Shown here piece after piece: positions 24,702-33,076 of a stretch of 54,207 bases of DNA. Each line of letters opens with the position of its first letter. Position 1 is the first letter of the stretch. The notes beneath the pieces were generated by a model, which saw nothing but the letters and a program-made list of their open reading frames with translations, ran no database searches and was not told the origin of the DNA. This DNA comes from Paenibacillus algorifonticola. Lineage in GTDB: Bacteria > Bacillota > Bacilli > Paenibacillales > Paenibacillaceae. The translations under genes and the position numbers were made by a program. Location of the stretch: NCBI RefSeq assembly GCF_000971975.1, contig NZ_LAQO01000051.1:1-54207 (forward strand), written 5' to 3'.

Positions 24702-25844
24702 ATGCGATTATTTCGTACATTATTTATGTTTGCCATCATCACCAGCCTGATTACAGGAACAGTATCTGCCAGCAGTGCGGAAGACTCCAGCTCGGACAAG
24801 GAGACGAAACCGACAGCTGAAGCCCACAATTATTTGTACTTGATTAAGAAGGACGGCAAATACGGCTACATTAATCAAAGCGGGAAGATCGTTATTGAGC
24901 CCGTGTATGACGGCGGTTCACGTTCTTTCTCCTTAAAGCCGAATGAGCCAGTCCAAGTTACTGACAATAAACAGAAGACGATCATCTATTTTTCGGCTGA
25001 AGGAACGAAGCTTTTTGAATGCCCCCAGACGCGCTGCGTCGGCATTATGCAGAACGAGCGTGTCATATACACGGAGCAAGTTGAGGGAGCAGATGGACAG
25101 CTGCAGAAGAGGTATGGTTATTTGAATGCCCAGGGGGAAAAGGTAACCGAGCCTATTTTTCATAAAGCCCGTGAATTTTCCGAGGGGCTCGCCGTCGTGA
25201 CCATAGGTAAAGGCAGCGGCTACATTAATACCGATGGCAAGCTCGTCATACCTTATCAGTTCAGCAGTGCAGCCAATTTTTCAGATGGCATGGCCGTAGT
25301 CGGATATTTGAAAAAAAGCAAGGAAGGCGTGACGATAAAATACGGATTTATCGATAAAACCGGAAAGCCCGTTATTCCTGCGCGCTTCAACTATGCCGAT
25401 TCGTTTACAGACGGCGCCGCACGCGTGTCTTCTGAGGGCACCTACGGTTTTATTAACAAGAGCGGCGAGTTTCTGTTCGAGCCCAATTACACCGCTGTTC
25501 AACCTTTCTCAGAGGGCCTCGCCTACGTTGAACGCAATGGCAAATCCTTTTACATCGATAAACAAGGAAAAAGAGCAACCATGAACGTGAGTTCCGGCGG
25601 CCCTTTCTCGAACGGACTAGCCCCTGTTCAAGCAGGCTCATCTTTTGGCTATATCAATCCACAAGGTGCTTATGCGATCAAACCGACGGCTGCATATAGC
25701 TATGCCGAGTCATTTCGAGGAGAGCTGGCTGTCGTCGAGCTCCGCGAAAATTCCAAAAAGAAAACGCCCGCTATGAAAGCCTACATCAATAAGACAGGCG
25801 CGATCGTTTGGAACAATATCGAAGACGAAAAATGGCGGAGCTAG
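24702..25844 (+). CDS. Secreted WG-repeat protein
   Basis: A 380-residue exported protein with a signal peptide of about 25 residues (cleavage near SASSA), then seven to eight WG (KWGF-like) repeats such as KYGYINQSGKIVIEPVYD, SGYINTDGKLVIPYQF and KYGFIDKTGKPVIPARF, each followed by a F(S/T)(D/E)G(L/M)A block. These repeats build a beta-propeller-like scaffold of unknown binding role. The ATG at 24702 follows GAGAGG and starts a proper signal sequence; earlier in-frame starts add 57 unlikely residues. Its stop overlaps the convergent phosphoesterase gene by 4 bases. Confidence 0.8.
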   Translation: MRLFRTLFMFAIITSLITGTVSASSAEDSSSDKETKPTAEAHNYLYLIKKDGKYGYINQSGKIVIEPVYDGGSRSFSLKPNEPVQVTDNKQKTIIYFSAEGTKLFECPQTRCVGIMQNERVIYTEQVEGADGQLQKRYGYLNAQGEKVTEPIFHKAREFSEGLAVVTIGKGSGYINTDGKLVIPYQFSSAANFSDGMAVVGYLKKSKEGVTIKYGFIDKTGKPVIPARFNYADSFTDGAARVSSEGTYGFINKSGEFLFEPNYTAVQPFSEGLAYVERNGKSFYIDKQGKRATMNVSSGGPFSNGLAPVQAGSSFGYINPQGAYAIKPTAAYSYAESFRGELAVVELRENSKKKTPAMKAYINKTGAIVWNNIEDEKWRS

Positions 25845-26755
25845 CTTCCTTTTTCACCCGTATCATCGTTATGCACAAAATAGTCCTGGGCTTCCATCCA
25901 CTGGCGCGCCACAAAATCACGGCCCCGGACACGCACGCCCTGCTCGTATACTTCAATATAATAGCCTTGGCTGCCGGCCTTATGCGCATCATCATCCGTC
26001 CATAAATAGGCGACGGACGCCGCGTTGAACATGGTCGCGATCTCGCCTTGCCCATCAAACACCGTATGCGGCGCACCCAGTTCCCAGTGGGTGTGCCCGG
26101 TGAACAGAATCACCTGCGGCCAGCCGGCCAGCACCGCGCGCAGCTCTTCGTCCTGATTCACGCCGTACCACTCCTGTTCCTCCAGCGAGCCGGCAACGGT
26201 ATTTTTCAGCGGCTGATGAAGGAATAGGAATACGGGACGCGTATCCCCGCGATGCTCCTCCAGCTTCTCTCCGAGCCATGCCAGCTGTGTGCTCGATAGC
26301 TCTGCATTTTTAGCCGTCTGTGTCTCGGACCCGAGAAAAATAAAATGGCTGCCCGCAATCCAGCGGTCATAATACACGCTGTCCATTCCCGTAAAATGCT
26401 TGAAGCTTCCAAGCTCTTGTCCTTGCTCCCAATCCTTCCACGTATCATGATTGCCAATCGTATAAAGCACAGGCGGAAGCTTGCCGTGCTGCTTTACACG
26501 CTCGACTATAGCTGAAAATTGTACATATTCCGCTTCAGCCCCATGATCTGTAATATCTCCAGCATGCATAATGCCAGTGCTGCCCGAAGCTGCCGCCAGT
26601 TCTTGAATATCCAGCAGCGCCCGCTCAAATTGCTGATTATGCACATGGTTTGGATCAACCGTTACATGGGTATCCGTAATAACTTGAAAAAACATCAGCG
26701 GCTCGCCGAGGCTGGACGTCGTCTCCTTTTCACGCCACAAACTAACCTTCTTCAT
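25841..26755 (-). CDS. Calcineurin-like metallophosphoesterase
   Basis: A 304-residue cytoplasmic phosphohydrolase with all five metal-binding motifs: DTH near 28-30, GDITDHG, GNHD, LHQP and GHTH. Such enzymes split phosphomono- or diesters. It is preceded by AAAGGGG. It belongs to the minus-strand group with the SMR, HAD and Ugp-like genes, with about 80 bases between it and the SMR gene, so a role in processing imported phosphate esters is plausible but inferred. Confidence 0.85.
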   Translation of the reverse strand: MKKVSLWREKETTSSLGEPLMFFQVITDTHVTVDPNHVHNQQFERALLDIQELAAASGSTGIMHAGDITDHGAEAEYVQFSAIVERVKQHGKLPPVLYTIGNHDTWKDWEQGQELGSFKHFTGMDSVYYDRWIAGSHFIFLGSETQTAKNAELSSTQLAWLGEKLEEHRGDTRPVFLFLHQPLKNTVAGSLEEQEWYGVNQDEELRAVLAGWPQVILFTGHTHWELGAPHTVFDGQGEIATMFNAASVAYLWTDDDAHKAGSQGYYIEVYEQGVRVRGRDFVARQWMEAQDYFVHNDDTGEKGS

Positions 26756-26839
26756 GATTAAAACCCCTTTTGCTGATTTGCTGCTTATGCTGCTGATGTC
26801 GCTTCTGTTTCCTTAACTACTTGGCTTTAACTAACTCCA

Positions 26840-27184
26840 TTAATTCCCTCTAACCGCCGCGCCATGTGCACTAATGCTCATATTCAGCCCGACAACACCG
26901 ATGACGATGACTCCAACCCATAGCAGAGCTGACAGCGGGATACGCTCGCCGAACCAGATGTAGCCGGCTCCTGTAATCAACGTAATGCCTATGCCTGACC
27001 ATACTGCATACGCGACACTTACATGCATATAGCGCAGGGCGAAGTTCAGGCACGTAAAGCTGCTGCCATAAAATATAAACATAGCAATCGACGGAACCAC
27101 CCGCGTAAAGCTCGCCGATAGCTTCATCGATATTGTTCCTGACAACTCCAGCACAATCGCCAGTGCCAGCCATAGATAGCCCAA
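26840..27184 (-). CDS. SMR-family small multidrug transporter
   Basis: A 114-residue, four-span protein of the EmrE/QacE/SugE family. The membrane-embedded Glu (ALAIVLELSG, Glu13) and YAVWSGIGI are conserved; the latter matches the drug-exporting or guanidinium-exporting branches. I chose a TTG start at 27184: AGGGTGAG lies 6 bases upstream and the length then fits the family. The frame continues upstream into the HAD gene but that part is not SMR-like. It starts 7 bases after the HAD stop, so it is co-transcribed. Confidence 0.8.
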   Translation of the reverse strand: MGYLWLALAIVLELSGTISMKLSASFTRVVPSIAMFIFYGSSFTCLNFALRYMHVSVAYAVWSGIGITLITGAGYIWFGERIPLSALLWVGVIVIGVVGLNMSISAHGAAVRGN

Positions 27185-27191
27185 TGTATAC

Positions 27192-28070
27192 TCACCCTTC
27201 AGTATGAGCTTCCTCCACAACAAGCTGCGAATAGGAAGCAATGATGACATCCGCCGAGGGAAGCACACTCGCGGCCTGATTCACTATACCAATACATAAT
27301 GCTGCCCCTGCCGACTGCCCCATCCGCATATCGCCATCGGTATCGCCAATAATAGCGATCGACGACGGGGCAATCCCGAGCTCCTGGCAAGCAAGCTCCA
27401 GCATATCGGGATACGGCTTGCTGCGCGGAACGAGATCCGCTCCTACAATGACGGAGAAATGGGGCAGCAGCCCCATCCACTCCAAATGCTCCCGCGCCGC
27501 TTCGGTATCATCCGCCGTGACAATGCCAAGCTTAAGCCCCGCCTTCTTGCACTGTTCAATAAAAGGGACGGCGCCAGCAAGCGGAATTGCAGATTTGCGC
27601 CTTTTCAGCTCCCGATCAGCCTCTTCCTTGCTTTCCCTGACTAACTGCATCGACTCGCCCCAAGACAAGCCAAGCTTATAGCCCTCCAAAGCTGCAATGG
27701 CATACAAATCATTCATCGTCCCCATCGCAAGCGGCCCGTTTCGATCATATGCGCATACGTCTCCGGCCGCATCAAGGCTAGTTCCCCAGAGGGAAGGAAA
27801 AATCCCTTTAGTCAGCAGCAAGCCTTTAGCCGCAAGGCGCGCCGTATAACGGCTCGCCAGAAGCTCGCTCCAATTCCCCCACATGGAGACAAAATCAATA
27901 ATCGTTCCATCTTTATCAAATAGAATGCCTTCAATGGCGCAAGGCTCGCCGCCGTCCACCTTAATTCCACCAACCGTGCGCTGATTCCCTTGAGCTTGTC
28001 TCTGACCTCGCTGCTGTTCCTGCTCCATGCCGTCTTGTCCGGTAGCTAAACGAGCTAAACGATCCATCAT
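27192..28070 (-). CDS. HAD-superfamily phosphatase
   Basis: A 292-residue protein with HAD motifs in order: DKDGT (motif I), IVTAD (II), the Lys of SKPYPD (III) and GDTDGD (IV). The large cap insertion suits phosphoglycolate-phosphatase-like enzymes. The first ~45 residues are a low-complexity Gln/Gly-rich extension, so an internal start is possible; the first ATG has AAGGG upstream and follows the binding-protein stop by 3 bases, indicating an operon with the Ugp-like transporter. Possibly it removes phosphate from the imported substrate. Confidence 0.82.
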   Translation of the reverse strand: MMDRLARLATGQDGMEQEQQRGQRQAQGNQRTVGGIKVDGGEPCAIEGILFDKDGTIIDFVSMWGNWSELLASRYTARLAAKGLLLTKGIFPSLWGTSLDAAGDVCAYDRNGPLAMGTMNDLYAIAALEGYKLGLSWGESMQLVRESKEEADRELKRRKSAIPLAGAVPFIEQCKKAGLKLGIVTADDTEAAREHLEWMGLLPHFSVIVGADLVPRSKPYPDMLELACQELGIAPSSIAIIGDTDGDMRMGQSAGAALCIGIVNQAASVLPSADVIIASYSQLVVEEAHTEG

Positions 28071-28073
28071 CGC

Positions 28074-29429
28074 TTATTTGCCCTTCAACGCTTTATCCAG
28101 CTCACGCTGAGCTGTTTCCTTCGCCTGCTTCAGCGCCTTCTCCGCAGGAATGTTTTCGATCTGCACCTGATCAGCCGCTACGGTCAGCGCATCATTGATT
28201 TTGCCGCCCGTCGGATCAAGGAATGGCTTCGAGCCGTGTGAAGCTTGCTGCAAAGGAATTTTGATTTGTGGATTTTTCTCGCTGAATGCCTTGAAGGCAG
28301 GGTCATCCTGTGCGGATAAACGTACCGCAATGTAGCCTGTGTTCATCGACCAAGACGCCGTATTCTCGCTTTTCGTGAAGAATGACAGCCATTTAAAGGC
28401 CGCTTCCTTCTGCTCGTCCTTCGCTTTGGCAGGGACGCCAGCCATAATGGCCTGCGCGACTGGCTTGCCTTCGCCTACCCCTTCCCAGCCCGGCTGCTGC
28501 ATGGCGCCAACGATGCTGAAATCCAGATCGCCTTGGTCGCCGCTTGAGCCCGTGTAGCCTGCTGCTTGGCCCTTCATCACATCGTCAATCGTTTTGTACC
28601 AATATTCCCAGCCTTGTCCACCGGAGTGAATCGCCATCGTTTTATCCTCGTGCAGCCATTTACGGAATAAATCCCATGTCTCTATCCATTCCGGTGAATC
28701 GAATACGACTGTTTTGCCGTCATCGCTTAAAATTTTGCCGCCTTTGCTGAGTGCCGCATCAATCATATTGCCCGATCCCCACATGGGCTCCCAGCCATAG
28801 AAGGTCGTTTTGCCGCCTTCCTTCACAGCCATCGTATCCGCTGCTTTCGCCAGGTCTTCCCAAGTCTTGATATCCTCTGCCTTAATTCCCGCTTTCTCGA
28901 ACGTGTCCAGACGGTAATACATGACTTGGGTCGTGCCATACATCGGCATAAAAAACTGTTTGCCGTCTACTTGCCCTTGCTCCAGAAACGTTTGGATAAA
29001 ATCCTCTTTCTTAAACTCTGGAGCAGCTGCGATATAGTCATCCAGCGGTTCAAAATACCCTTTAGCCGCCCAATCCACATTGGAGGCCAGCACCGCAGCA
29101 GGAGGCTGTCCAGCCGCAATAGCAGCCTGGAGCTTTTGCTCCGTTTCGTTGTAATCCGCCTGCACTACGCCTTTGACGATAACCTCGCTTTGCGATTCAT
29201 TGAATTTCTTAATGAGTGCTTCCATATTTTCGCCCAGCTTGCCTCCAAGGCCGTACCAAAACTCAATTTGCACCGGCGCTTTCGGCGCCTCCGAGGCTGC
29301 TGCCGATTGCTGAGGCGTACTGCTGCTCGCTCCACCTGTCTGCGTGTTTGCCGTCTGTCCACATGCGCTAAGCGTCACCATTGCAAGTGTGAGCGACATT
29401 GTGCTCACCCATTTCATTTTTCTCAACAT
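28074..29429 (-). CDS. Ugp/sugar-type ABC binding lipoprotein
   Basis: A 451-residue family-1 extracellular solute-binding protein with lipobox LSAC (Cys23), a Ser/Ala/Gln-rich linker and a body resembling UgpB (IEFWYGLGGKLGENMEALIKKFNES). UgpB-like proteins bind glycerol-3-phosphate or its diesters, others bind sugars. The permeases lie upstream and a HAD phosphatase directly downstream. Substrate assignment is inference; glycerol-3-phosphate is favoured by the phosphatase and phosphoesterase neighbours. Confidence 0.82.
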   Translation of the reverse strand: MLRKMKWVSTMSLTLAMVTLSACGQTANTQTGGASSSTPQQSAAASEAPKAPVQIEFWYGLGGKLGENMEALIKKFNESQSEVIVKGVVQADYNETEQKLQAAIAAGQPPAAVLASNVDWAAKGYFEPLDDYIAAAPEFKKEDFIQTFLEQGQVDGKQFFMPMYGTTQVMYYRLDTFEKAGIKAEDIKTWEDLAKAADTMAVKEGGKTTFYGWEPMWGSGNMIDAALSKGGKILSDDGKTVVFDSPEWIETWDLFRKWLHEDKTMAIHSGGQGWEYWYKTIDDVMKGQAAGYTGSSGDQGDLDFSIVGAMQQPGWEGVGEGKPVAQAIMAGVPAKAKDEQKEAAFKWLSFFTKSENTASWSMNTGYIAVRLSAQDDPAFKAFSEKNPQIKIPLQQASHGSKPFLDPTGGKINDALTVAADQVQIENIPAEKALKQAKETAQRELDKALKGK

Positions 29430-29469
29430 GGTTCATTCCTCCACTATTTATCATATTGATTGCGTAAAG

Positions 29470-30309
29470 CTACCCCTTAATACCAGAAGATAAGTTAACA
29501 CTCTGCATAATCGTCCGCTGGGCGAACAGAAACAGCAGCAAGAGCGGAATAATCGTGAAAGAGCTTGCCGCCATAATGAGCGGCCATTTCAGTCCGTAAG
29601 CACCCCCTTCCACGAAGAAGCTGCGCAGTCCCGCCGACACGAGCTGGAGATCGGGATTTTTCGTAATGAGCATCGGCCAAAAATAGTTGTTGTACTGTGA
29701 GATGAACGTAATGAGCGCAAGCACTACGAACGAGGCGCGGGTCAGCGGCACCATAATCGTCCATAAAATCCGGCTGTGTGAAGCGCCATCGATTTGCCCC
29801 GCCTCCACCATCTCATGCGACACTTGCAGGAACGCCTGCCTAATGAGAAAGATCGAGAAGACGCTAACCGCGTTCGATATAATCAGGCCCGCATACGAAT
29901 CCAGCAAATAAAACTTGGATAAAATCATATAGCTGGGCAAATACACCGCCGTGCTTGGAATCATGTAACCGAGCATAATAATGCTGGTCAAAAAACCTTT
30001 CAACCGAAATCTCATATGGGTCAAGGCGTAAGCCATCATAGCTGAATTTATAATTTGCAAAAGAACAATGGAACCCGCAACGATAACGCTGTTGGCAATA
30101 TATTGACCGAACGGCGCCGCAAGCCACGCCTCCACATAATTGCTCCATAACGGCAGCTCCGGCCATAATGTCGGTGGAAACTGCCAAATTTCATCGTTTG
30201 TCTTCAGTGCGCTCGTCATCATCCAATAGAATGGAAATGCCATCGCGAGCGCAATAGCCAGCAAGCTAATATGCCGCAGCGCCAGCCCTGCTTGGTAAAC
30301 AGCCTTCAT
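29470..30309 (-). CDS. MalG/UgpE-type ABC permease
   Basis: A 279-residue permease with about six spans and the EAA loop GQIDGASHSRILWTIMVPLTRASFV. It pairs with the second permease upstream. GGGAGGAATTTGG fixes the ATG at 30309; the longer frame to 30384 starts inside a perfect palindrome and is not credible. No ATPase is in the operon, as usual for Bacillota sugar importers that share MsmX-type ATPases. Confidence 0.85.
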   Translation of the reverse strand: MKAVYQAGLALRHISLLAIALAMAFPFYWMMTSALKTNDEIWQFPPTLWPELPLWSNYVEAWLAAPFGQYIANSVIVAGSIVLLQIINSAMMAYALTHMRFRLKGFLTSIIMLGYMIPSTAVYLPSYMILSKFYLLDSYAGLIISNAVSVFSIFLIRQAFLQVSHEMVEAGQIDGASHSRILWTIMVPLTRASFVVLALITFISQYNNYFWPMLITKNPDLQLVSAGLRSFFVEGGAYGLKWPLIMAASSFTIIPLLLLFLFAQRTIMQSVNLSSGIKG

Positions 30310-30358
30310 AACTCCAAATTCCTCCCTATTAGGAGCTGCGAGGAAATTAGTACCCGCT

Positions 30359-30385
30359 TTTGTTGACAAAATATTTGTCAACAAA
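30359..30385. repeat. Perfect palindrome between the permease genes
   Basis: TTTGTTGACAAA (30359-30370), ATA, TTTGTCAACAAA (30374-30385), flanked by a weaker outer pairing GTACC.GCT/AGCGGTAC. It is in the 109-base space between the two permease genes. It could be an operator, an RNA processing hairpin or an attenuator. Confidence 0.75.
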
Positions 30386-30418
30386 TTAGCGGTACTTTAT
30401 TTCGTCGCAGTCTCTTAG

Positions 30419-31303
30419 CTAGTTGTAATGCACCATTTTTCGGCTGACCGTGAAGGATAGAACGGACAATAGGACGCAAATGACGATCATAACGATGGAA
30501 ATCGACGACGCTTCACCAACCTGGAATGATTCGAAGGCCGATTGGTAATACAAATACAGCAGCGTCCGCGTTGAGCCTGAGGGACCGCCTTGCGTCAATA
30601 CATTAATGGAATCATAGGCTTGCAGCGCATCAATCGTCTGTACAACGAACAGGAAGAATGTCGTCGGCGAGATAAGCGGCAGCGTTACGTGCATAAACTT
30701 TTGAATAGCGCCCGCTCCATCCAGCCCCGCTGCCTCCAGCATATCCGTCGGCACACTTCGCAGCGCTACAATGTAGAAAATCATCGCCCAACCAACCGAT
30801 TTCCAGATGCCCACCAGCAGCACACCGACTAATGCCCATTTGGGATCTTGCAGCCAGCCAATTGCCGGAAGCCCAATCGCCCCTAAAATCGTATTACCAA
30901 GCCCCACTTTAGGCTCTAATATCCATGACCAAACAATAGACACTGCCACGGTTGGCGTTACCCAGGGCGCGAATACCAGCGTTCGGTATAGAGCCGAGCC
31001 TTTAAGCGAGCGCCCAAGCAGCAGCGCCAGTCCCAGCCCACCTGCCATAATAGGCAGTACACTGCCAAGGCAGAATAGAAGCGTCACCTTCAGCGACTGG
31101 TAGAAGGCCGGATTTTGCAGCAAATACACATAATTGTCCAAGCCGACGAACAGCTTGTCCGGACTCATAAAATCCCATTCCACAAAGCTAAGATAAAAGA
31201 CATACGCCAGCGGTGCCAGCCAGAAGACCGTAATCGGAATCATTGCTGGCAGCGTAAACAGCACTGCTTTTAACTCATTCAACCATCCTGTCCGTTTCAA
31301 CAC
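30419..31303 (-). CDS. MalF/UgpA-type ABC permease
   Basis: A 294-residue permease with six spans. The EAA loop is EAAGLDGAGAIQKFMHVTLPLISPT, and the N-terminal FTLPAMIPITVFWLAPLAYVFYLSF is typical of UgpA. First gene of the importer operon. The start is GTG (31303) or the adjacent TTG after GGAGAG. Upstream AT-rich DNA is shared with the divergent GbsR-type regulator, which may control it. Confidence 0.85.
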   Translation of the reverse strand: MLKRTGWLNELKAVLFTLPAMIPITVFWLAPLAYVFYLSFVEWDFMSPDKLFVGLDNYVYLLQNPAFYQSLKVTLLFCLGSVLPIMAGGLGLALLLGRSLKGSALYRTLVFAPWVTPTVAVSIVWSWILEPKVGLGNTILGAIGLPAIGWLQDPKWALVGVLLVGIWKSVGWAMIFYIVALRSVPTDMLEAAGLDGAGAIQKFMHVTLPLISPTTFFLFVVQTIDALQAYDSINVLTQGGPSGSTRTLLYLYYQSAFESFQVGEASSISIVMIVICVLLSVLSFTVSRKMVHYN

Positions 31304-31528
31304 TCAAACTCTCCATTCAATAAAAATTTAATTAATGAGCAAATGACCCATTTTAATCAAATAAAAATCTATAAATTCAAAATTTATTGTATACTCATTA
31401 TGTCGTAGAACTATTAACGCATCGTCATCACCAGCTTAATTTCTTGTAAAGACACAAAAATAAAGCTGGATTTTTAAGAATTCGCTATAATATGGGCAAG
31501 AGGCAGACGGAAGAAATGGAGGATGGTT

Positions 31529-32068
31529 ATGTCAGACTATACGGAGGAGCAGGAGACGCAGCGGCTGGCCTTGCGCCAAACGATGATTGACGCGATCGCG
31601 CAAACGATGAATTTATACGGGGCGAACTATTCGTTCGGACAATTATATGGCATTATGTTTTTCGAGGATAAGCCGATGACGCTGGATGAGATGAAGGCGC
31701 ATATGAATATGAGCAAAAGCAATATGAGCTACGCTGTGCGCTCGTTAATGTCGTCGCAAATGATTATGAAGCTGCCGGAGAAGCGGGAGCGGCAGGATCT
31801 GTATCAGGCGGAGACCGATTTTTTCAAAACGTTCCAAAACTTCTTTACCTCCAAGCTGCAGCATGAAGTTGATGTGATGACGGAAGCTGCCGAATCGACT
31901 ATTCCGCTGCTCAGCGAGTTGATTCTGGACATGAAGACGAGCGAGGAGGAGCGCATGCGCTGCCTGGAGGATTTGCAGAAGCTGCGGCATGCTGTGCAAT
32001 ATTACGCTTGGCTCCAGCAATTCGTTGATCAGCTGAAGGCGGGAGCCTTTTTCGAAAAAAACACCTGA
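31529..32068 (+). CDS. GbsR/MarR-type transcriptional regulator
   Basis: A 179-residue protein of the GbsR family: winged helix at about residues 30-90 (FGQLYGIMFFEDKPMTLDEM, KSNMSYAVRSLMSSQMI), followed by a helical dimerisation region. GbsR-type regulators in Bacillus respond to choline and control osmoprotectant genes. The second ATG (31529) is 6 bases from GGAGG; the first ATG abuts it. It is divergent from the Ugp-like operon across a 225-base AT-rich region with a TATAAT at 31488-31493. A bidirectional terminator follows. Confidence 0.82.
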   Translation: MSDYTEEQETQRLALRQTMIDAIAQTMNLYGANYSFGQLYGIMFFEDKPMTLDEMKAHMNMSKSNMSYAVRSLMSSQMIMKLPEKRERQDLYQAETDFFKTFQNFFTSKLQHEVDVMTEAAESTIPLLSELILDMKTSEEERMRCLEDLQKLRHAVQYYAWLQQFVDQLKAGAFFEKNT

Positions 32069-32143
32069 ACATGCACTACATCGCAATGTTAGCGTAGACA
32101 GGCGCTGCCATCCAATGACGGCAACTCTCGTATCTGGCAATCA

Positions 32144-32179
32144 AAAAGCGGCCCCATGCAAATGCATGGGGCCGCTTTT
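32144..32179. terminator. Bidirectional terminator, gbsR-type gene / ctc
   Basis: Seventeen-base perfect arms AAAAGCGGCCCCATGCA / TGCATGGGGCCGCTTTT with a 2-base loop and A/T ends on both sides. It closes two convergent genes. Confidence 0.9.
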
Positions 32180-32259
32180 ATCGTATGGCAACGTTTCTAC
32201 GGTACCTATATAATGATCCAGCAGAAGCTGCCGGTCACGCTTGTCCTACGAACTACAAA

Positions 32260-32910
32260 CTACGAGCTGCTGCCAACCTCTTTCGCATCCTCGGAGCGTA
32301 CCTCGTTTGCAAACGACTCGGCAGCCGATTCCTCTGCTTCCTCTGCCGAAATTTCCTTCTGAGGAGCCAGCACGGTCACCACGACCTGCTCGGGATCGGA
32401 CTTCACTTCTACACCGCTTGGCACCCCGATATCGCTGACGAGCAAGTTGCTGCCCATTTCCAAATCCGCCACATTCAGCTCAATGGAATCCGGAATGCTG
32501 CCCGGCAAGCACTGCACCTCAAGCTCATGGAGCATCACCTGCAGAATGCCGCCTTCCTTCACCCCGTTCGCTTCACCCAGGAAGTCGATACGAACCTGCG
32601 TCTTCACTTCTTCATTCATGTTAATTTGATGAAAATCCACATGCAGCACTTGGCGCGATAACGGATCACGCTGTACATCCGTTATCATAACCGGCTGTTT
32701 GCCATGGGATGGAATATTCAGTTCCAGTACGGCCTTTGGATGCGAACGGAGCAAAGCCAGCAATTCTTTCTCTTCAAGCAAAACAGATGTAGTTTGGGAC
32801 AGCTGTTTGCCATATACGACGGCAGGTACTTTGCCCTGCTGTCTCAGGGAGCGCAGCTCACCGTTTGTAAGAGCAGTTCTTGTTTCGGCAATCATCGAGT
32901 TAGACATCAT
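32260..32910 (-). CDS. ctc: Ribosomal protein L25/general stress protein Ctc
   Basis: A 216-residue two-domain L25 (TL5/CTC type) that binds 5S rRNA. The N-terminal domain is about residues 1-95 (RQQGKVPAVVYGK), the beta-rich C-terminal domain about 100-185, then an acidic Glu/Ser/Ala tail. AGGAGG lies 5 bases upstream of the first of two ATGs. It follows glmU by ~170 bases; the prs gene found between them in Bacillus is absent. In Bacillus it is sigma-B controlled; no such promoter was recognised here. Confidence 0.93.
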   Translation of the reverse strand: MMSNSMIAETRTALTNGELRSLRQQGKVPAVVYGKQLSQTTSVLLEEKELLALLRSHPKAVLELNIPSHGKQPVMITDVQRDPLSRQVLHVDFHQINMNEEVKTQVRIDFLGEANGVKEGGILQVMLHELEVQCLPGSIPDSIELNVADLEMGSNLLVSDIGVPSGVEVKSDPEQVVVTVLAPQKEISAEEAEESAAESFANEVRSEDAKEVGSSS

Positions 32911-32984
32911 GGAAACCTCCTAGAAAAGTGATATTCCATATAGCTTTACCCTAATGAGCCAAAAAATAAACAAACCTAAACGGC

Positions 32985-33016
32985 GCTGCCTTTTTTGGGG
33001 CCACTTTAGAGGCAGC
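32985..33016 (-). terminator. Hairpin between glmU and ctc
   Basis: GCTGCCT (32985-32991) pairs with AGGCAGC (33010-33016). On the minus strand it is followed after a few bases by T-rich DNA. It is a moderate terminator candidate for glmU. Confidence 0.45.
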
Positions 33017-33076
33017 ATTCGTGTCGCAGTGATATACAATCAACGAACAGACTGCCACCCCTGCTTCCCATGAAAA

